A DNA stretch of 64,000 nt, from NCBI GenBank assembly GCA_030848545.1, contig JAVDCA010000017.1, positions 92,567 through 156,566 on the forward strand, in the 5' to 3' direction. The notes below the pieces were generated by a model. That model made no database searches and was not told where the DNA came from. It saw nothing but the letters and a program-made list of their open reading frames with translations. Both the position numbers and the translations under genes were made by a program. Every line of letters begins with the position of its first letter. The first letter of the stretch is position 1. The stretch is from Astrobacterium formosum. Lineage in GTDB: Bacteria; Pseudomonadota; Alphaproteobacteria; Rhizobiales; Xanthobacteraceae. Positions 20,632 to 29,706 of this stretch are shown one piece after another.

Positions 20632-20916
20632 TCAGCCGCCGGCTGTCCGCGCCGTCCTCGGGAACTCGGGTGCCTTCGACAGGGTCGGAGGGGAAATGGC
20701 ATCGACGGCTTGCGCCGTGCGGGACGGACCGAGGACGCGGTCCATGACCGTATCGTCGACCACCGGACGGGCATCGCCGGAGAACCAGAAGACCTTCATC
20801 GACATGACGACCACGCGCTTGACGGCAAGCGCGACGGGGTTCGCCTCGGCGAGCGGCGGGCGCGGCCACAGACCGGCGCTGATGAAATCGGCGAGCGACG
20901 ACAGGATCGCCTTCAT
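20632..20916 (-). CDS. Unknown 94-residue protein leading the cyd operon
   Basis: The frame runs from ATG at 20916 to TGA, 43 bases before cydA, in the same direction. Third codon positions are almost all G or C and the start is preceded by GGGACGGA. The protein begins MKAILSSLADFISAGLWPRP, has a moderately hydrophobic stretch (about 25-48, NPVALAVKRVVVMSMKVFWF) and ends in a Pro/Ala/Thr-rich tail. I do not recognise it; it is not CydC, CydD, CydX or CydH. Its position between the FNR-like box and cydA implies co-transcription with the oxidase. It could be an accessory or assembly factor, or a short leader protein. Confidence 0.55.
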   Translation of the reverse strand: MKAILSSLADFISAGLWPRPPLAEANPVALAVKRVVVMSMKVFWFSGDARPVVDDTVMDRVLGPSRTAQAVDAISPPTLSKAPEFPRTARTAGG

Positions 20917-21054
20917 CACCCGAATTCCGTCCCGGTAACCGTGTGCGAGAATTGGCACACGGTCGTTCGTGATCGTGCGCGCCGGGCGGCCCGCATCGGC
21001 GCGAATCCACGCCCGACGGCGTAACGATTGTCGGGTCCGGTTCGGGCCACGATC

Positions 21055-21068
21055 CTGATCTGAATCAA
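21055..21068 (-). promoter_or_regulatory. FNR/FixK-type box upstream of the cyd operon
   Basis: CTGAT-CTGA-ATCAA differs from the consensus TTGAT-N4-ATCAA at one base. It lies about 140 bases before the first cyd-operon gene and downstream of ompW. Cytochrome bd genes are classic targets of FNR/FixK/FnrL regulators in alphaproteobacteria. Confidence 0.65.
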
Positions 21069-21179
21069 ATTCCGTCCGGATTGTCGGGCGGCGGCGTTGC
21101 GCAACGAAACCACAGCCACGCGATGGGCTGCGGTCCGCGACGCCTCGTCCCCAAGCCAGTCCGGACGGATCCCACATGG

Positions 21180-21902
21180 TCAGAACCGGTAGGTGACGCC
21201 GCCGGCGATCAGCCACGGATCGAGATTGACCTTGCCGGTGACCGGAACGGCGCCGTTGAGAGTGCCGTCCCAGCTCGGGCGCAGCCACAGCTTCTTGACG
21301 TCCAGGTTCACGCCCCAGTGCCTGTCGAGCATGTAGTCGAAGCCGATCTGCGCCACCGGCGCGGCGGTGTCGTGTAGATGGCTGTCGGTGATGAAATTGC
21401 CGGCCCCGTTGGGAACGTTCCCGGCCGACTGGCTGAAGAACCAAGTGTAGTTCACGCCGGCACCGATATAGGGCTTGAAGGCGCCGAAATTGGTGAAGTG
21501 GTACTGCAGGGTCAGGGTCGGCGGCAGCAGCCATGCCTTGCCGACATCGAGACCGTCGGTAGCCGCGACGCCCGTCCCGGTCACGTGATGCCGGGTAACG
21601 CCGAGGATGACTTCGGCGGCAATATTGGGCGTGAAGTAATAGGTGATGTCGAGTTCGGGCACGACGGCGTCCGAAGTGGCGAGGCCGGAGCCCGGAACCT
21701 GATCCACATGACCGGAATCGCGCGTGACGACGCCCAGCGCCCGTACACGAATCTGCCAGGGGCTGAAGGAGTCGACTGCCGGCGCCTTGTAGACCGGCTT
21801 GGCTCCCATATCCGCCGCCATGGCCGGCACGCAAACCGCCGTCGCGGCCACCGCAGCAGAGGCCAGCAACGCCCGAACCACCATCCCGTGATACCCGTTC
21901 AT
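21180..21902 (-). CDS. ompW: OmpW-family outer membrane protein
   Basis: This 240-residue protein has a signal peptide (cleavage near PAMAAD) and an eight-strand beta-barrel pattern. Family features are WQIRVRALGVV at the first strand, ELDITYYFTPNIAAEVI, the loop with TLTLQYHF, and a C-terminal phenylalanine (VTYRF) needed for outer-membrane assembly. OmpW forms a narrow hydrophobic channel. In E. coli it is controlled by FNR and oxygen, and here a perfect FNR/FixK box lies 72 bases upstream of the start, giving the same logic. It is divergent from an Irr-like regulator. Confidence 0.93.
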   Translation of the reverse strand: MNGYHGMVVRALLASAAVAATAVCVPAMAADMGAKPVYKAPAVDSFSPWQIRVRALGVVTRDSGHVDQVPGSGLATSDAVVPELDITYYFTPNIAAEVILGVTRHHVTGTGVAATDGLDVGKAWLLPPTLTLQYHFTNFGAFKPYIGAGVNYTWFFSQSAGNVPNGAGNFITDSHLHDTAAPVAQIGFDYMLDRHWGVNLDVKKLWLRPSWDGTLNGAVPVTGKVNLDPWLIAGGVTYRF

Positions 21903-21973
21903 GCCCCAACCCCTGGTTCTAAAAGGGAAATGTACTCGCGGTGGAACCGTAGCCAGGAGGTATGTTTTGCATT

Positions 21974-21987
21974 TTGATCCAGATCAA
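21974..21987 (-). promoter_or_regulatory. Perfect FNR/FixK anaerobox upstream of ompW
   Basis: TTGAT-CCAG-ATCAA matches the consensus at every fixed base. It is centred about 79 bases before the ompW start codon, a sensible distance for activation allowing for a leader. It also lies in the shared intergenic region (21903-22237, about 335 bases) with the Irr-like gene; no other feature was seen there. Confidence 0.85.
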
Positions 21988-22237
21988 AACTGCGTCTCAA
22001 TCTTTTCACTGTTATAAACGTTAGACATGATCTAATTTGGTCTGCTTGTATAAACGCATCCCGAAGCGCGATAATGGTACGGATGAGGTCCCGGTACGGC
22101 CGGCAACGGAAATTTCGTCGGAGAGGGCCGAGTATCTGGCCTTCACGACTTGAGCCCCGTAAGCGGGGAGCGGCAACGGCGCCGCAGTTTCGACAATCAG
22201 GCGGACGACAACGACGTCGATCAGGGTCGCGACCACG

Positions 22238-22717
22238 ATGACCGAACTGACTGAAAAGCCCGAGCCGGCCGCCGACATGAGCGGCGTCTATGAGACTTTT
22301 GGGAAGGTCTTCGGCGGATCGGATCTGGACGAACGGCTGCGCCGCGCCGGCGTCGCCTTGACCTTGCAGCGCATGGCCGTCGCCCATGTGATGATGGCAA
22401 CGCCGTCCCATCTCACTGCCGACGAAGTGTTGACGCGGGTGCGCGGCATCATGCCGGAAATATCCCGCGCGACCGTCTACAACACCCTGAAGCTGTTCAA
22501 GGACAAGGGTCTCGTGCGCGAGATCATCGTCAACACCGACCAGGTCGTGTTCGATTCCACCATCGCGCCGCATCACCACTTCTACGACGTCGATACCGGC
22601 AAGGTGACCGACGTGCCGGCGGGTGAGCTCGCAGTGACAGGATCCCCCAACCTGCCGCCCGAGCTGGAAGTCGAAAGCATCGAGCTTGTCGTGCGCGTCC
22701 GCCGCCGCAAGGCGTGA
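22238..22717 (+). CDS. Fur-family transcriptional regulator, Irr-like
   Basis: The 159-residue protein has a Fur winged helix (about 33-105) with LTADEVLTRVRG and the recognition region ISRATVYNTLKLFKDKGLVRE. The dimerisation domain contains the histidine cluster PHHHFYDVDTGKVTDVP. The CxxC zinc motifs of Fur and PerR are absent at the C-terminus, as in Irr proteins, which sense haem and iron status in rhizobia. The N-terminal extension (1-30) is longer than in Fur. It probably controls iron, haem or oxidative stress genes. Irr is preferred over Fur, Mur or PerR, but without certainty. Confidence 0.8.
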   Translation: MTELTEKPEPAADMSGVYETFGKVFGGSDLDERLRRAGVALTLQRMAVAHVMMATPSHLTADEVLTRVRGIMPEISRATVYNTLKLFKDKGLVREIIVNTDQVVFDSTIAPHHHFYDVDTGKVTDVPAGELAVTGSPNLPPELEVESIELVVRVRRRKA

Positions 22718-22734
22718 CGGCCGCGCCCCGCACT

Positions 22735-22983
22735 TCAGAAGTCGCTCGCCAGGCCCTTCACTTCCCAGTCGCCATAGCGGACCGGCTCTGGTCCCTTGCG
22801 GCCGAACTGCTCTTTCGCCATGGCGGCCGCCTGGTCGTCGATCCCGGCGCGCCGCGCGGCCGCCTCCGCGAGCGCCCGCTGTGCCGCCGGCGACAGCGGG
22901 CGGGGTTCTTTTTGCGCGGTAAACTCCTGATTCGATTGAGAATCAGAAGCAGCCGGTCGGGACGGGCGCGATGCTGTCGTCAT
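22735..22983 (-). CDS. DUF1674 protein, succinate dehydrogenase assembly factor 4 family
   Basis: The 82-residue protein ends with the family signature FGRKGPEPVRYGDWEVKG followed by LASDF. The N-terminal half is a variable Ser/Pro/Ala-rich segment. The SdhAF4/Sdh8 family binds flavinylated SdhA and protects it before complex II assembly; the bacterial members carry the same C-terminal block. The ATG at 22983 is chosen; a GTG four codons upstream is possible. It is convergent with the Irr-like gene and divergent from htpX. Confidence 0.88.
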   Translation of the reverse strand: MTTASRPSRPAASDSQSNQEFTAQKEPRPLSPAAQRALAEAAARRAGIDDQAAAMAKEQFGRKGPEPVRYGDWEVKGLASDF

Positions 22984-23199
22984 GGTCGCCACTGTGCCCC
23001 GACCGAGCCTTTCGTCAAGTCCTTCGCGGCAATCCTCGGCGCCGGCGCGGCGCGGCGTCGCGGCGACGTCATCTTGCAGCTGCGTTCGGGCATTCCGACA
23101 TGTCGGTCGACCCACATTATGATGGGTGCGACTAAGGCCAGCTCTTGGAGCCCCCAGCGGCTCGCGAGGCGCTGACTTTCGCGCCCACGGAGGAGATCG

Positions 23200-24153
23200 A
23201 TGAACTATCTGCGGACGGCGATCCTGCTGGCGGGCCTCACCGGCCTGTTCATGGGAGTCGGCTTCCTGATTGGCGGCCAGAGCGGCGCCATGATCGCACT
23301 TCTGGTGGCGGCCGCCATGAACGTATTCGCGTACTGGAACTCGGATCGCATGGTTTTGTCCATGCACGGCGCCCAGGAGGTGGATGCCCGCACCGCTCCC
23401 GATCTCTTTCGCATGGTGCAGCAGCTCGCCGGCCGCGCCAGCCTGCCCATGCCGCGCGTCTACCTCATGGACAATCCGCAGCCCAACGCGTTCGCGACCG
23501 GTCGCAATCCGCAAAATGCCGCCGTCGCGGTGACGACCGGGCTCCTCAACCAGCTTTCGCGCGAGGAAGTCGCGGGCGTCGTCGCCCACGAACTCGCTCA
23601 CATCAAGAACTACGACACCCTCACCATGACGGTCACGGCGACCATCGCGGGCGCGATTTCCATGCTGGCGCAGTTCGGCCTGTTCTTCGGCGGCAACCGC
23701 GACAACAACAACGGCTTCGGCATCATCGGCACGCTCGCCATGGTGATCCTCGCCCCCATCGCCGCCATGATCGTCCAGATGGCCATCAGCCGCTCGCGCG
23801 AATATGCCGCCGACGAAATGGGCGGCCGTATCGTCGGCGACCCCATGTGGCTCGCCTCGGCGCTGGCGCGCATCGACAACGCCGCCCATGCGGTCCCCAA
23901 CGTGGCGGCCGAGCACAATCCGGCGACCGCGCACATGTTCATCATCAATCCGCTGTCCGGGGCGCGCATGGACAACCTATTCTCGACCCATCCGTCGACC
24001 CAGAACCGCATCGCCGCCTTGCAGGAACTCGCCCGCCAGACGGGGACCGGCGGCGGTCTGCGAGCCCCGGCGGCGCCGCGCCGCCCCGCCCCCCATGGTC
24101 CCTGGGGAGGGGCCGCGGGTGGAACGGATTCGCGCCGCGGTCCATGGGGGTGA
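23200..24153 (+). CDS. htpX: Membrane zinc metalloprotease HtpX
   Basis: The 317-residue M48 peptidase has two N-terminal membrane segments (about 5-24 and 28-47). It has the zinc site HELAH at 130-134, two further helices around 143-165 and 175-196, and the third-ligand region [12 protein letters not shown] near 200. A strong GGAGGA ribosome binding site precedes the ATG. It degrades misfolded inner-membrane proteins together with FtsH. The glycine/proline/arginine-rich tail (about 285-317) is typical of alphaproteobacterial members. rsmB, the heparinase-like gene and purH follow in the same direction. Confidence 0.95.
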   Translation: MNYLRTAILLAGLTGLFMGVGFLIGGQSGAMIALLVAAAMNVFAYWNSDRMVLSMHGAQEVDARTAPDLFRMVQQLAGRASLPMPRVYLMDNPQPNAFATGRNPQNAAVAVTTGLLNQLSREEVAGVVAHELAHIKNYDTLTMTVTATIAGAISMLAQFGLFFGGNRDNNNGFGIIGTLAMVILAPIAAMIVQMAISRSREYAADEMGGRIVGDPMWLASALARIDNAAHAVPNVAAEHNPATAHMFIINPLSGARMDNLFSTHPSTQNRIAALQELARQTGTGGGLRAPAAPRRPAPHGPWGGAAGGTDSRRGPWG

Positions 24154-24479
24154 GGCCGGCGCCGCGGCAACGCCACGATTCAAGTGCCAGATGACGACGT
24201 GGAGGAAATGGCAGGCTCCGTGAGAATCGCCCGCAGCGGAATATGCAGTGCAACTGGGGATCGGCGGATTTTACCTCTCAGGTCTGTGTATATGGTGGTA
24301 ACGAGCGTCGATTCGCTCTCTGCGCGATGCGGCGAAGCAGTGACGCTTGAAGCAGTGACGTTTGCGGTCGTCCATGACGTTCAGTCAGGCGCTCGCCCTT
24401 CATTCTGGAACCAGAAAGCCCGCACCGCGCTGTATTCGCATCCAGTTGCCGCTGCATTCGCATCGGTGAGTTGAGGGTC
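24154..24479. other. Intergenic region between htpX and rsmB with short tandem repeat
   Basis: About 330 bases without a convincing gene. It holds a two-unit tandem repeat, GAAGCAGTGACGCTT at 24334-24348 and GAAGCAGTGACGTTT at 24349-24363, differing at one base. An AT-richer stretch near 24270-24300 could be the rsmB promoter. Confidence 0.5.
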
Positions 24480-25823
24480 ATGATTCGAACGCGCCAGGGG
24501 CCTTCCCAGGCCGATGTTCCGGGCCTGCAGGCCCGCCGCACGTCTGCCGACATCATTGACGGCGTTCTGCGGCGGGGTCGCCCGCTCGACGAACAGATCG
24601 ACGGCCACACCGCCCATGGGGGCTTCGCCGCCCTGGCGGATCGCGATCGGGCGCTCGTGCGCCGGATCGTCGCCACCGTTCTGCGCCGGCTCGGGACCTT
24701 GCGGTACCTGGTTGGAACTTTTCTCGAGCGCGGGCTTCCGGCCGATGCTCCGCGGGTCGAGACGGCGCTGCTCATCGGCGCCGCGCAGATCATCATGATC
24801 GAGATTCCCGACCACGCCGCCGTCGACCTGTCGGTACGGCTGGTGCAGGCCGACCGCCGCAGCGCCCGCTATGCGGGCCTCGTCAATGCCGTGCTGCGAC
24901 GTGTCGCCCAGATGGGCCGCGAACGGCTCGCGGCCGCCGACACGATCACGCTGGACACGCCGGCGTGGCTGTTGGACCGCTGGTCGGACACCTACGGGTC
25001 CGAAACCGCACGGTCCATCGCGGCCGCCAATGGCCAGGAGCCCGCCCTCGACCTCACGGTACGCGGCGACCCCGCCCACTGGGCCGAACGGCTGCGCGGT
25101 CGCGTGCTGCCGACCGGTACCGTGCGCACCATCGCGCATGGTCCGGTGCCGCTTCTGCCCGGCTTCAGCGAAGGCGTTTGGTGGGTGCAGGACGCCGCCG
25201 CCGCCCTGCCGGTACGGCTTCTCGGCGAAGTGGCCGGCCACCGCGTCGCCGATCTGTGCGCGGCGCCGGGCGGCAAGACCCTGCAATTGGCCCAGGCCGG
25301 CGCCACCGTCACCGCGGTCGACCGCTCCGAAATGCGCCTCGGCCGGCTGCGGGACAACCTGCAACGCCTGCATCTCGAGGCCAAAACCATTGCGGCCGAT
25401 GCGGCCGAATTCGAAGCGGAGCCCTTCGACGCCGTGCTCGTCGACGCTCCGTGTTCGTCGACCGGAACGATTCGCCGCCATCCCGACATCCCCTGGCTCA
25501 AGCAGCCATCCGACATCACGGCGCTGTCCGAGCTGCAGGGCCGGCTGATCGCACGCGGGGCAGCGCTGACGCGAGCGGGCGGACAACTTCTGTATTGCGT
25601 CTGCTCGCTCGAGCCCGAGGAAGGCGAAAAGATCGTCGAAGGCTTCCTGGCGGCCCATTCCGAGTTTCGCCGCGATCCGATTTCCGAAAATGAAATCAAT
25701 GGGTTGGCCGGCATGATCACGCCCGCCGGCGAACTCAGGACGCTCCCCTGCCACTGGCCGGCCGACGATCCGCGCCTGGCCGGCCTCGACGGTTTCTTCG
25801 CCGCCCGCTTGCGCCGGGTCTGA
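24480..25823 (+). CDS. rsmB: 16S rRNA m5C967 methyltransferase family protein (RsmB/NOP)
   Basis: This 447-residue protein has an N-terminal NusB-like RNA-binding domain (about 20-150). The SAM-dependent catalytic domain has VADLCAAPGGKTLQLAQAG (SAM loop, about 257-275), DAPCSSTGTIRRHPDIPWL (about 321-339) and the catalytic-cysteine motif YCVCSLEPEEGE (about 372-383). Both cysteines of the RsmB/NOP mechanism are present. The ATG at 24480 is chosen; a TTG nine bases earlier is less likely. The order rsmB, heparinase-like gene, purH is familiar in Hyphomicrobiales. Confidence 0.9.
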   Translation: MIRTRQGPSQADVPGLQARRTSADIIDGVLRRGRPLDEQIDGHTAHGGFAALADRDRALVRRIVATVLRRLGTLRYLVGTFLERGLPADAPRVETALLIGAAQIIMIEIPDHAAVDLSVRLVQADRRSARYAGLVNAVLRRVAQMGRERLAAADTITLDTPAWLLDRWSDTYGSETARSIAAANGQEPALDLTVRGDPAHWAERLRGRVLPTGTVRTIAHGPVPLLPGFSEGVWWVQDAAAALPVRLLGEVAGHRVADLCAAPGGKTLQLAQAGATVTAVDRSEMRLGRLRDNLQRLHLEAKTIAADAAEFEAEPFDAVLVDAPCSSTGTIRRHPDIPWLKQPSDITALSELQGRLIARGAALTRAGGQLLYCVCSLEPEEGEKIVEGFLAAHSEFRRDPISENEINGLAGMITPAGELRTLPCHWPADDPRLAGLDGFFAARLRRV

Positions 25824-25951
25824 TCCGGCATCCCACGGACCGCGCATCCACAACGGAGCGCCGCTGCGGTTGCCCTCCCGTGAGCCTCGGCTATGTTGTC
25901 AGCCACTCGGGGCAGAGGCTCCAAGCTTTTTACCAGGAGGGGCTCGCATCG

Positions 25952-27703
25952 ATGTCGCGCGCGTCGATGGCGGATCGTGCCCGGCTGGCCCTGCTGGCGC
26001 TGCGCCGCAAGATGCTGCATCTGTGCGGCCGCGCCGCCGCGAGCCGGTGGCGCCCGCGTCTGCCCGGCCGCACCGAGCGAATCGTCATCGCGCCGCAGGA
26101 CCTGCGTACGGCGGATCCGACCCGCGCCAGCGAAATCTACGGTGGCCGCTTCGCCTTTGCGGGCAAGATCGTCACCTGCGACGGCCTTTCTCCCTTCAGC
26201 GTCGTGCCGCCCTCGGATGAGTGGGCCGCGCTCCTGCACGGCTTCGGGTGGTTGCGGCATCTGCGGGCCGCCGATTCGGCCATCACCCGCGCCAATGCCC
26301 GCGCCCTGGTGGACGAATGGATCTCTTTGCAGGGCGTTTCCGACCCGGTCGGTTGGCGGCCCGAGGTCGTCGCTCGCCGGACCATTGCCTGGCTCACCCA
26401 GGCGACGCTGATCCTCGATGATTCGGACCCGCGCTTTTATCGCCGCTTCCTGCGCAATCTGGGCCGACAGGTCCGCTATCTGCGCTGGACCGCGACGACG
26501 ACCCGCGATGGCGTACCAAGGCTGCAGGCCTATGTGGCCCTCACCTATGCGGCGCTGTGCATGGCCAATCAGGTCAAGCATCTGAATCGGGCGACCAGCC
26601 GGCTCGTCGCCGAACTCGACCGCCAGATTCTGCCCGACGGCGGCCATATCAGCCGCAATCCGAACGCCCTGATCGATCTCCTGCTCGATTTCCTCCCCTT
26701 GAGCCAAGCCTTTTCGGCCCGCAATGTCGCTCCGCCGCCGGCACTTCTCAATGCCATCGACCGCATGATGCCGATGCTGCGCTTCTTCCGCCACGCCGAC
26801 GGGGCGTTCGGCATGTTCAACGGCATGGGGCCAACCTCGCCCGACCTTCTGGCGACCATCCTGGCCTATGACGACGCCGCCGGGCAGCCGCTCGCCAGCA
26901 CGCCGCATTCGGGCTACCAGCGCGTCGAACTGGGTGAGTCGGTGCTGCTGATGGACACCGGCACGCCGCCGCCCTTCGGGGTGTCGGCAGACGCCCATGC
27001 GGGCTGCCTGTCGTTCGAGTTCTCGGCGCGCACGCAGCGCATCATCGTCAATTGCGGCCTGCCCGCCCACGGACGCGACAACTGGCGGCAGATTTCGCGC
27101 GCCACCTCCGCCCATTCCACCGTCACGTTCAATGACACCTCTTCGTGCCAGTTTCTCGAGGGCGGGACGTGGCGGCGCGTCTACGGAACCCCGATCTCCT
27201 CCGGGCCTGCCCACGTGGATGTCGCCCGCGAGTCGCGCGAGCGTGGCGGCGTCATGCTGCTCGCCTCCCACGACGGCTATGGCCGCCGCTTCAGCATCAT
27301 CCACCACCGCTCGGTCATGCTCTCCGGCGACGGACTGAGGCTCGACGGCGAAGACGCGTTCCTGCCGGCCGGCCACGATCTCTTGCCGGCGAATGTGCCG
27401 GACGAATTCGCGGTGCGCTTCCACTTGCACCCGTCGATCAGGGCAACGCGGGCCGCGGACGGTCGCAGCGCCGTGTTGGTGCTGCCCAACAAGGACGTGT
27501 GGAGCTTCGACACCCACGAAGACCGCCTGGAGGTGGAGGACAGCGTCTATCTGGCCGGGCTGGACGGTCCGCGCCGGACCGTCCAGCTCGTCGTCTACGG
27601 CCACGCTCGCGACGTCCAGCGCGTCAACTGGACCTTGTCCTTTACGCCGCCGAACGCCAGTCGTCGTCCGCCACGGAACGAACAGCCCGCCCCGCCGCCG
27701 TGA
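25952..27703 (+). CDS. Heparinase II/III family protein
   Basis: The protein has 583 residues from the ATG at 25952, which is preceded by AGGAGGGG; a GTG at 25880 would add 24 residues. The first half is an alpha/alpha toroid-like helical region with EWAALLHGFGWLRHLRAAD. The second half is the heparinase II/III beta-sheet domain, with FEFSARTQRIIVNCGLP and SAHSTVTFNDTSSCQF, which includes the expected conserved histidine. No signal peptide is seen. Family members cleave acidic polysaccharides by beta-elimination, but the version next to purH in rhizobia has no known substrate. An envelope-polysaccharide role is only inference. Confidence 0.85.
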   Translation: MSRASMADRARLALLALRRKMLHLCGRAAASRWRPRLPGRTERIVIAPQDLRTADPTRASEIYGGRFAFAGKIVTCDGLSPFSVVPPSDEWAALLHGFGWLRHLRAADSAITRANARALVDEWISLQGVSDPVGWRPEVVARRTIAWLTQATLILDDSDPRFYRRFLRNLGRQVRYLRWTATTTRDGVPRLQAYVALTYAALCMANQVKHLNRATSRLVAELDRQILPDGGHISRNPNALIDLLLDFLPLSQAFSARNVAPPPALLNAIDRMMPMLRFFRHADGAFGMFNGMGPTSPDLLATILAYDDAAGQPLASTPHSGYQRVELGESVLLMDTGTPPPFGVSADAHAGCLSFEFSARTQRIIVNCGLPAHGRDNWRQISRATSAHSTVTFNDTSSCQFLEGGTWRRVYGTPISSGPAHVDVARESRERGGVMLLASHDGYGRRFSIIHHRSVMLSGDGLRLDGEDAFLPAGHDLLPANVPDEFAVRFHLHPSIRATRAADGRSAVLVLPNKDVWSFDTHEDRLEVEDSVYLAGLDGPRRTVQLVVYGHARDVQRVNWTLSFTPPNASRRPPRNEQPAPPP

Positions 27704-27951
27704 AGACCGACCGCAGCGCCCCATCGCTCCGGGACGCCGTGCATACGGCGAGCCCGGATCGGCCAGGAAACTGTCGGTATCGCGTTTTCCGGCCTTTTCC
27801 GCCGCGGCGGAGGGTGTACAAAGCCGGCGATGCCGGCCTGTCGGGGCCCGGCTCAGGGTCGCGGCGTTCTAGAGCCGACAGGCCCGTTTTTTAAACCGTG
27901 CGGCTGCCGGCCGATAAGGCCGCGCCACCAAAAAGCAGCGATCCTGGCACC

Positions 27952-29538
27952 ATGACCGAGCAACGCGTTCTCCGCGCCCTCCTATCCGTTTCCGACAAGA
28001 CCGGCCTTGTGGATTTTGCCCGCGCGCTCGCCGGCCACGGCGTCACGCTCGTATCCACTGGCGGCACCCGCGCGGCCCTGCAGCAGGCCGGCCTCGCCGT
28101 CATGGACATTTCGGAAGTGACGGGCTTTCCCGAGATGATGGACGGCCGCGTCAAGACGCTGCACCCGAAAGTGCATGGCGGCCTTCTGGCGGTCCGCCAC
28201 AATGCCGAGCACGTCGCCGCCATGGAGAAGCACGGCATTACCGGCATCGATCTCCTGGTGGTCAACCTGTATCCGTTCGCCGCCACGGTCGCCAAGGGCG
28301 CCGGCTACGACGAGTGCATCGAGAACATCGACATCGGCGGCCCGGCGCTGATCCGCGCCGGCGCCAAGAACCACGCCGACGTCACCGTGGTGGTGGAGCC
28401 CGGCGACTACGCCGCGGTCCTCGCCGAACTGTCCGCCCATGGCGGCGCCACCACGCTGGCGCTGCGCAAGCGCCTGGCCGCCAAGGCGTACGCGTCGACG
28501 GCCGCCTACGACGCCATGATCTCCAACTGGTTCGCCGCAGAGCTCGCCGATGCGGCGCCCGATTTCCGTGCCCTGGGCGGGCGCCTCGTCGAGGCCCTGC
28601 GCTACGGCGAAAACCCGCACCAGACGGCCGCCTTCTACCGCACTCCCGAGGCGCGCGCCGGCGTCGCAACCGCCCGCCAGGTGCAGGGCAAGCAGCTCTC
28701 CTACAACAACATCAACGACACCGACGCGGCTTACGAATGCGTCGCCGAGTTCGATCCCGCCCGCACGGCGGCGTGCGTGATCGTCAAGCACGCCAATCCG
28801 TGCGGCGTCGCCGAGGGTTCGTCACTGCTCGACGCCTACAAGAAGGCGCTGGCCTGCGATTCCACCTCCGCCTATGGCGGCATCGTGGCCTTGAACCGTC
28901 CCCTCGACGCCGAGGCCGCCAGGGCCATCACGGAGATCTTCACCGAGGTAATCATCGCCCCCGACGCCTCGGACGAGGCGATCGCCATCGTGGCGGCGAA
29001 GAAGAACCTGCGCCTCCTGCTCGCCGGCCGCCTGCCCGACCCGCGCGCGTCAGGTCTCACCATGAAGACGGTCGCGGGCGGCTTCCTGGTACAGTCGCGC
29101 GACAATGCGATCGTCGACGACATGCAACTCAAGACGGTGACGAAGCGCGCTCCGACTGAGGCCGAGCTCGCCGATCTGCGCTTCGCGTTCCGGATCGCCA
29201 AGCACGTCAAGTCCAACACCATCGTGTACGCCCGTGACCGCGCCACCGTCGGCATCGGCGCCGGCCAGATGAGCCGGGTCGATTCCGCCCGCATCGCCGC
29301 CCGCAAGGCCGAGGACGCCGCCAAGGAACTCGGCCTCGCGGCACCGCTCACCAAGGGTTCGGTGGTTGCCTCCGACGCCTTCTTCCCGTTCGCCGACGGG
29401 CTCCTGGTGGCGATCGAGGCCGGCGCCACGGCGGTGATCCAACCCGGCGGCTCCATGCGCGACGACCTGGTCATCAAGGCCGCCGACGAGCACGGCATCG
29501 CCATGGTGTTCACCGGGACGCGGCATTTCCGGCATTGA
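27952..29538 (+). CDS. purH: Bifunctional AICAR formyltransferase / IMP cyclohydrolase
   Basis: The protein has 528 residues from the ATG at 27952 (a GTG at 27898 would add 18). The N-terminal MGS-like IMP cyclohydrolase domain (about 5-150) contains [19 protein letters not shown] and the HPKVHGG loop. The C-terminal AICAR transformylase domain has [10 protein letters not shown], the KHANPCG active-site motif and [20 protein letters not shown]. It carries out the last two steps of purine synthesis: formylation of AICAR with 10-formyl-THF and ring closure to IMP. The repeat element just downstream may act as a terminator. Confidence 0.97.
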   Translation: MTEQRVLRALLSVSDKTGLVDFARALAGHGVTLVSTGGTRAALQQAGLAVMDISEVTGFPEMMDGRVKTLHPKVHGGLLAVRHNAEHVAAMEKHGITGIDLLVVNLYPFAATVAKGAGYDECIENIDIGGPALIRAGAKNHADVTVVVEPGDYAAVLAELSAHGGATTLALRKRLAAKAYASTAAYDAMISNWFAAELADAAPDFRALGGRLVEALRYGENPHQTAAFYRTPEARAGVATARQVQGKQLSYNNINDTDAAYECVAEFDPARTAACVIVKHANPCGVAEGSSLLDAYKKALACDSTSAYGGIVALNRPLDAEAARAITEIFTEVIIAPDASDEAIAIVAAKKNLRLLLAGRLPDPRASGLTMKTVAGGFLVQSRDNAIVDDMQLKTVTKRAPTEAELADLRFAFRIAKHVKSNTIVYARDRATVGIGAGQMSRVDSARIAARKAEDAAKELGLAAPLTKGSVVASDAFFPFADGLLVAIEAGATAVIQPGGSMRDDLVIKAADEHGIAMVFTGTRHFRH

Positions 29539-29542
29539 GGCG

Positions 29543-29700
29543 AACATCCCTCCCCTGAAAGGGGAGGGTCCGCCCGAAGGGCGGAGGTGGGGTCAAGCGG
29601 CATCCGTCACAAACTCGGGCGCAAGAATTTGGGGTCAAGAGCCCCCACTTGGCGCCTTCGGCGCCACCCTCCCCCGCGCAAGAGCGCGGAGGAGGGATAA
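29543..29700. repeat. Composite palindromic intergenic repeat, copy 2
   Basis: Starts GAACATCCCTCCCCTGAAAG and ends GCGCGGAGGAGGGATA, matching copy 1 at 15210-15370 at both ends with a divergent centre. It fills almost the whole gap between the convergent purH and ggt genes. Confidence 0.85.
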
Positions 29701-29706
29701 GGGCCC

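Noticed and set aside
23070..23199. Heat-shock (RpoH) promoter ahead of htpX
   Set aside because: CTTGCAG followed 18 bases later by CCGACATGT resembles the consensus only weakly; not enough to report.
24992..27724. A 910-codon open frame on the minus strand opposite rsmB and the heparinase-like gene
   Set aside because: It is antisense to two well-recognised proteins, has low-complexity Arg/Gly/Ala/Asp wording and no domain; it is a high-GC shadow.
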